Of a stretch of DNA of 48,773 nt, positions 44,480 through 48,773 are shown one piece after another. The DNA lies in contig NBLJ01000027.1 of assembly GCA_002084545.1 (NCBI GenBank), positions 1 to 48,773 on the forward strand, written 5' to 3'. The notes under the pieces were generated by a model. The model ran no database searches. It worked only from the letters and a program-made list of their open reading frames with translations, and was not told the DNA's origin. The position numbers and the translations under genes were made by a program. Position 1 is the first letter of the stretch; each line of letters starts with the position of its first letter. This DNA comes from Desulfobacteraceae bacterium 4572_123. Its GTDB lineage: Bacteria > Desulfobacterota > Desulfobacteria > Desulfobacterales > 4572-123.

Positions 44480-46033
44480 ATGAAGCAGGTACTGCTGGAT
44501 AAAGGTCGGCTGTCGATTGACGATATCGTGGCGGTTGCCCGTTATGGTGCGCCGGTTGGAATCACGAATGCGGGTGAGCAAAGGGTCGAGCGCACCCGGA
44601 AGCTGATCGCCAAGTGGGTCAGAGAGGAGAAAAATATTTACGGCATTACCACCGGGTTCGGGGCTTTGTGCAATGTTTCCATTTCAGAATCCGATACCCG
44701 TGCATTGCAGCAGAAAATTATTATGAGCCATGCCGCCGGAGTCGGCAATCCGCTTCCTGAAGAAGTTGTGCGGGCCATTATGGCCATTCGTGTGCATGAC
44801 CTTGCCATGGGCCATTCCGGATGCCGCATCAAAACCCTCCGTCATTTGCTGGCATTTTTAAATGACGGCGTTACGCCGGTGATTCCGGAAAAGGGTTCGG
44901 TGGGCGCCAGCGGCGACCTGGCACCCACGGCGCATATGGGCCTTGTTCTCATCGGTATGGGGGAAGCGTTCTACAAAGGACAAAAGATCTCCGGAGCCCT
45001 GGCCCTGGAGAAAACAGGGCTGACGCCCCTGGTTCTTGAAGCCGGTGAAGGCCTGGCCCTGATAAACGGTACCCAGGTCATGACCGCGATTGCTTCGCTG
45101 GTGGTTCGTGATGCGGTTCGGCTTTCAAAGCTGGCCGATATTGCCTGCGCCATGAGTCTTGAAGTCCTTATGGGCAGCAACAGTGAATTTGATCCAAGAA
45201 TCCACCAGGTCCGTCCCCATCCGGGTCAGATCGCATCGGCGGACAATATGCTTCGGCTGACTGAAGAAAGCCGGATTATTCTTTCCCATGTCGGCTGTGC
45301 ACGGGTTCAGGATGCTTATACCCTGCGCTGTTCGCCCCAGATCCATGGCGCGAGTAAAGACGCGGTTACACATGCACAGCGTGTCGTTGATATCGAAATT
45401 AATTCCACAACTACAAACCCGCTGATCTTCCCGGATACCGAAGAGATCCGGCTTGGAGGAAATTTTCACGGCCAGCCCATTGCCATGGCGGCCGATTATC
45501 TTTCCATGGGGATTGCCGAACTGGGTAATGTGTCGGAACGTCGAATTGAACGGCTGGTCAATCCGCAACTGAGTGAACTGCCGGCTTTTCTGGTAAAAAA
45601 CGGCGGCCTTAATTCCGGATTTATGATTGCCCAGTATGCCGCTGCGGCCCTGGTGTCCGAAAACAAGGTGCTGGCACATCCGGCCTGTGTGGATTCTATC
45701 CCTACTTCGGCCAACAAGGAAGACCATGTGAGCATGGGTACCATTGCCATTCGTCAGTGCCGTGAGATCCTGAACAATGTCGAGCATGTTATCGCGGTTG
45801 AGTTGATGTGCGCGGCCCAGGCCTATGATCTTATCGCCGAGAACAATCCCATTGAAGCCGGCCGGGGAACCATGGAAGCCTACCGGGTGATTCGGGAGGA
45901 GATATCGTACCTGGCGGAAGACCGGGTTATCTCGGAAGATATTGAAGCCATGGTGGCCCTTATTCGCAGCAACCGGATTGTTGAAGCCGTTGAAAAAAAA
46001 GTGGGCCCGATAAAATGCTGCACCCAGGATTAA
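44480..46033 (+). CDS. hutH: Histidine ammonia-lyase 2 (classical type)
   Basis: A 517-residue MIO lyase, with Ala143-Ser-Gly145 in GSVGASGDLAP, IYGITTGFG, His84 in MSHAAGVG, RPHPGQ, RVQDAYTLRCSPQ and LGGNFHGQP. These classical pocket features, lost in the copy at 24038-25585, indicate action on histidine or a side-chain N-substituted histidine. One change is notable: PTSANKEDH has Lys413 where HAL enzymes usually have Gln. The ATG at 44480 follows GGAGAG and is preferred to an upstream GTG. It is controlled by a HutC-like operator. The product would be urocanate plus ammonia, or a methylamine if the amino group is methylated. Confidence 0.88.
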   Translation: MKQVLLDKGRLSIDDIVAVARYGAPVGITNAGEQRVERTRKLIAKWVREEKNIYGITTGFGALCNVSISESDTRALQQKIIMSHAAGVGNPLPEEVVRAIMAIRVHDLAMGHSGCRIKTLRHLLAFLNDGVTPVIPEKGSVGASGDLAPTAHMGLVLIGMGEAFYKGQKISGALALEKTGLTPLVLEAGEGLALINGTQVMTAIASLVVRDAVRLSKLADIACAMSLEVLMGSNSEFDPRIHQVRPHPGQIASADNMLRLTEESRIILSHVGCARVQDAYTLRCSPQIHGASKDAVTHAQRVVDIEINSTTTNPLIFPDTEEIRLGGNFHGQPIAMAADYLSMGIAELGNVSERRIERLVNPQLSELPAFLVKNGGLNSGFMIAQYAAAALVSENKVLAHPACVDSIPTSANKEDHVSMGTIAIRQCREILNNVEHVIAVELMCAAQAYDLIAENNPIEAGRGTMEAYRVIREEISYLAEDRVISEDIEAMVALIRSNRIVEAVEKKVGPIKCCTQD

Positions 46034-46158
46034 AGGCATATCGGATTTTACCGCCTGCCACGCCCATGGGAGGTGGTTTGACGAAGTCCCCTTCGAAGGG
46101 AGGGCTGAATTCCATTAATTGTCATTTAATATCAACGGCATCGCAGTTTTGAAAGACC

Positions 46159-48333
46159 ATGAATGATCACTGCCCGGTTAAACAAAATATTGATATTCTC
46201 CTTGAAGCCGAAGCCGCTCAAACCGTACTGGATCCCGAACCGCGCCGGCATATGACCGGTCTGCTCCATCTGCTGGAGGAGATTGCCGCAGGCCGGGCGG
46301 CGATGGGGCATTTGGATGCCCTTGCCGCCATGGCAGACAGACTGGCCGCGGCCCGGGAAACCGCGGCTGCAGCTTTGGGCCGAAAGTTTCTGAATACTCT
46401 GGCAGGTGAACGGGAAGTTTTTCAAAGCCATATTGAGAGCCGCAACTGTCCCACGGGCGAATGTGACCTGCTTGCTCCGGCCCCCTGTCAAATGGCCTGC
46501 CCGGCCGGGATTGATGTGGCCTGCTATGTGAGTCTGATCGGTCAGGGGCGCTATGCCGAAGCCGTGGACGTGATCCGCCTGGACAATCCTTTCCCGTGGG
46601 TCTGCGGGTTGATTTGTGTGCACCCCTGTGAAACCGAGTGCCTCCGCCAACGTCTGGATACGCCGATAGCCATTCGCGATTTGAAAGCCTTTGCCGCCCG
46701 GCAGGCCATGTCAGCCGGGCTTTGGCGATTGGCGCAGGTACCGGCTCCCGCCAACGGCCAACGGGTTGCGGTCATCGGGGCCGGTCCGGCAGGGCTTTCG
46801 GCCGCCTATCATCTGGCATTAAACGGCTATGCGGTGACCGTGTTCGAGAAACTGCCCATGGCCGGTGGTATGATGGCAGTGGGTATTCCACCTTACCGGC
46901 TGCCCCGGGAGCTGCTGACGGCCGAAGTCGAGCTGATTCAGAGTCTGGGGGTGGAGATTCGAACGGAGGTCGCCTTTGGCAGGGATGTTACCCTGGAAAG
47001 GCTGCGTGCCGATGGCTATGGCGCCTTTTTCGTGGCCACCGGTCTGCACCTCAGCGGGCGTTTGAACGTTCCCGGCGAAGACCTGTCCGGGGTACTCAAA
47101 GGAGTGGATTTTTTACGGGAGGTCTCTCTGGGCCGGTCGGTATCGCTGGGCCGTCGGGTGATCGTCATCGGGGGCGGCAATGTGGCTATTGATGTGGCCC
47201 GCTCGGCCCTGCGGGCGGGGGCCGGGACGGTATCCCTGGTATGCCTTGAAAAGCGGGAAGAGATGCCGGCCTGGGAAGATGAAATCAAGGAGGCCCTTGA
47301 AGAAGGGGTCGGACTGACCAACTGCTTCGGACCCAGCCGGTTTATTGAAGAAAACGGCCGTGTGGCCGGGTTGGAATTCAAACACTGTACCTCTGTATTC
47401 GACGAGGATCGGCGCTTCAACCCCTGCTACGATGAATGTGTATTGAATTTAATGAAAGCCGATAATATTATTGTTGCCATTGGTCAGGCCGGGGATGTGG
47501 AATTTGCCAGGACCGAAGGCATGGCCCTGACCTCCCGGCATGGTTTGGCCGCGAATGCCGTAACCTATCAGACGCCGGTGACAGACGTATTTGCCGGCGG
47601 TGATGCGGTTTACGGGCCCCGCTCGGTGATCGAGGCCATCGGAGCCGGCAAGGCGGCGGCCCGCAGCATCCATTGCTACCTTCAGGGGCTGCCGCTGCCT
47701 CGAATGGCGGCACTTCCCGTGCGGCGCATGCAAACAGAGGTTTTCGAAATGTCGGCCATGCGCAAAATGGAACTGCGGCGTCCCAGGCTTCCGGCGGCCG
47801 ATCCGATTCTGCGCCGCCGTACCTTTGAACGCCTGGAAACCGAACTGTCCCCAGCCCAGGCCCGGGATGAAGCCCGGCGCTGCCTGCGCTGTGATATCTG
47901 CAAGCGCTGCGGCCAGTGTGCATCGGTCTGCAGGGAGAAAATGGGCCTGGACGCCCTGCCTTTCAATAATTTTGACTCGCCTGATCCGCCTGCCGGTGAT
48001 TTCAGGGTGACCACCGACAATTGCGTGCTGTGCGGGGCCTGCACCGAAAACTGCCCCACCGGCGCTATCCGGATTGAGACGCATAACGGGGAGTGCCGAC
48101 TGAGTTTTTGCGGCACCGTGCTGTGCCGGGACCAGATGGAATACTGCCGGGAGTGCGGCGCCGAACTGGGGGCCACACGCTATCTGGACCATGTTCATCA
48201 CCGTATGCAGGGAATTGATCCTCTGCAGCCCCGGCGGCTTCTGTGTGCGGATTGTATCCGAAAAGATCTTGAAGACCGTTATCTGGCGATTCCGGCAGGC
48301 CGGCGGTCACCGGTCATCCATCTGGATGATTGA
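46159..48333 (+). CDS. GltD-like FAD/NAD(P) oxidoreductase with extra iron-sulfur domains
   Basis: A 724-residue fusion. Residues 1-105 look like a decayed NuoF-type iron-sulfur tail (EVFQSHIESRNCPTGEC) in which the usual CGLGQ cysteine site is lost (AAAALGRK). Residues 110-180 carry the GltD N-terminal cluster (CQMACPAGID, CGLICVHPCETEC). FAD-binding VIGAGPAG begins near 205 and NAD(P)-binding VIGGGNVAIDVA follows. Two ferredoxin-like clusters end the protein (CDICKRCGQCASVC and CVLCGACTENCPTGAI). It lies 125 bp after hutH2, probably in the same transcript. It could pass electrons between NAD(P)H and ferredoxin-level carriers, for example to keep the corrinoid reduced. This role is inferred from context only. 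The start has no strong ribosome binding site. Confidence 0.82.
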   Translation: MNDHCPVKQNIDILLEAEAAQTVLDPEPRRHMTGLLHLLEEIAAGRAAMGHLDALAAMADRLAAARETAAAALGRKFLNTLAGEREVFQSHIESRNCPTGECDLLAPAPCQMACPAGIDVACYVSLIGQGRYAEAVDVIRLDNPFPWVCGLICVHPCETECLRQRLDTPIAIRDLKAFAARQAMSAGLWRLAQVPAPANGQRVAVIGAGPAGLSAAYHLALNGYAVTVFEKLPMAGGMMAVGIPPYRLPRELLTAEVELIQSLGVEIRTEVAFGRDVTLERLRADGYGAFFVATGLHLSGRLNVPGEDLSGVLKGVDFLREVSLGRSVSLGRRVIVIGGGNVAIDVARSALRAGAGTVSLVCLEKREEMPAWEDEIKEALEEGVGLTNCFGPSRFIEENGRVAGLEFKHCTSVFDEDRRFNPCYDECVLNLMKADNIIVAIGQAGDVEFARTEGMALTSRHGLAANAVTYQTPVTDVFAGGDAVYGPRSVIEAIGAGKAAARSIHCYLQGLPLPRMAALPVRRMQTEVFEMSAMRKMELRRPRLPAADPILRRRTFERLETELSPAQARDEARRCLRCDICKRCGQCASVCREKMGLDALPFNNFDSPDPPAGDFRVTTDNCVLCGACTENCPTGAIRIETHNGECRLSFCGTVLCRDQMEYCRECGAELGATRYLDHVHHRMQGIDPLQPRRLLCADCIRKDLEDRYLAIPAGRRSPVIHLDD

Positions 48334-48773
48334 TACATTGACCCCGAATTAAAGGCAATACTATCGTATTTAGATAATATAAGTTTTATCTGTAAAGGAT
48401 AAATAAATTCGGAATTCTTAAGATTTTTGGTAGGCGTTAAGAGGTTCAATGCTCCCCAGTTCAAAGGTTCGGTTGGTTTTAACTTCAGCCTTATTACCGC
48501 AAATACGGCAGCACATCGGACAAAATAAATCCATCATTCGGAAACTTATCAAACCCATTTTTCACTGTTTCCTGCAACAAGCTTTTTCGTTACTGTCACA
48601 CGGTATTCGAAGCCGCCGGAGCTGATAACAATCTCCAAATCGCCAAATTTGCAGACACTAACCATACCTCGGATGATTAAAAGTCAGTGTCATCATTTAT
48701 ACATTTTTGAATATTCAATTTACTTCCGGATTTGCCTGGCTAAGTTATCCGGATTTAACAAACCAGCTTACTG
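48334..48773. other. Downstream region without a confident gene
   Basis: 440 bp after the GltD-like gene. No terminator hairpin with T-run was found. On the minus strand two short overlapping frames look somewhat coding. One is at 48549-48665 (38 residues, MVSVCKFGDLEIVISSGG onward). The other is at 48418-48558 (46 residues, with CPMCCRICG reminiscent of a zinc ribbon). Its ATG overlaps the stop of the first. Neither is recognised and either may be a decayed gene. Confidence 0.3.

Noticed and set aside
46034-46158. Terminator between hutH2 and the GltD-like gene
   Set aside because: Short G/C-rich repeats occur, but there is no stable stem with a following T-run. The two genes may be co-transcribed.
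1-48773. tRNA, rRNA, CRISPR array or intact insertion sequence
   Set aside because: No conserved rRNA segments, tRNA-like cloverleaf, regularly spaced repeats, or transposase gene with terminal repeats were seen on either strand.

Overview
The window looks like chromosomal DNA of a complete-oxidising sulfate-reducing member of the Desulfobacterota (Desulfobacterales-like). The reasons are a qrcABCD operon (periplasmic cytochrome c to menaquinone electron transfer, typical of sulfate reducers), a CODH/acetyl-CoA synthase operon with bacterial-type subunits, and several corrinoid methyltransferases of the non-pyrrolysine MttB superfamily. This taxonomic reading is inference from gene content only. 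No rRNA, tRNA, CRISPR array or intact insertion sequence was seen.

Layout. 1-5975 (+): end of a cytochrome c biogenesis gene, then qrcA, qrcB, qrcC, qrcD and an unlisted 52-residue membrane protein, closed by a terminator. 6047-9807 (+): murA and comEC. 9813-18849 (-): a DUF3786-like gene and, read from right to left, acsD, acsA/cooS, acsB, acsC and acsE ending at a terminator. acsA/cooS is broken: about 28 residues are missing and the frame is shifted. AcsD carries a long Lys/Ala/Glu-rich tail. 18850-20346: a gene-poor stretch with a GNAT remnant and a cold-shock gene. 20347-33464: a divergent FCD-type GntR regulator and a 12-kb plus-strand operon with cyclodeaminase, glutamate formimidoyltransferase, imidazolonepropionase-like, histidine-ammonia-lyase-like and urocanase-like genes, followed without a break by three mttB-like genes, an MmgE/PrpD gene and a dehydrogenase fragment. 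33479-43074 (-): a corrinoid protein, a pyrrolysine-free MtmB homologue, a fourth MttB, a molybdopterin oxidoreductase and a polar amino-acid ABC transporter. 43336-48333: a HutC-like GntR regulator (-), a second histidine ammonia-lyase (+) and a GltD-like flavo/iron-sulfur protein (+).

How it may work together. The strongest candidate for an undescribed system is a methylated-histidine (or histidine-betaine) catabolic island joined to one-carbon metabolism. Methyl groups would pass through the MttB/MtmB-like enzymes to the corrinoid protein. The imidazole part would pass through the Hut-like enzymes to formiminoglutamate, and FTCD chemistry would deliver its one-carbon unit to tetrahydrofolate. 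CODH/ACS could finish the oxidation if it is intact. Two sequence facts tie the two halves together. Hut-like and mttB genes share one tightly spaced operon. Near-identical TTGTATATACA(A/G) operators, placed at the same distance from TTGACA-type promoters, precede both the second hutH and the corrinoid/mtmB operon, on either side of the HutC-like regulator gene.

HutH1, HutI and HutU each differ from the classical enzymes at normally invariant positions. This suggests that the first operon handles a modified imidazole rather than plain histidine. The actual substrate is not proven by sequence.
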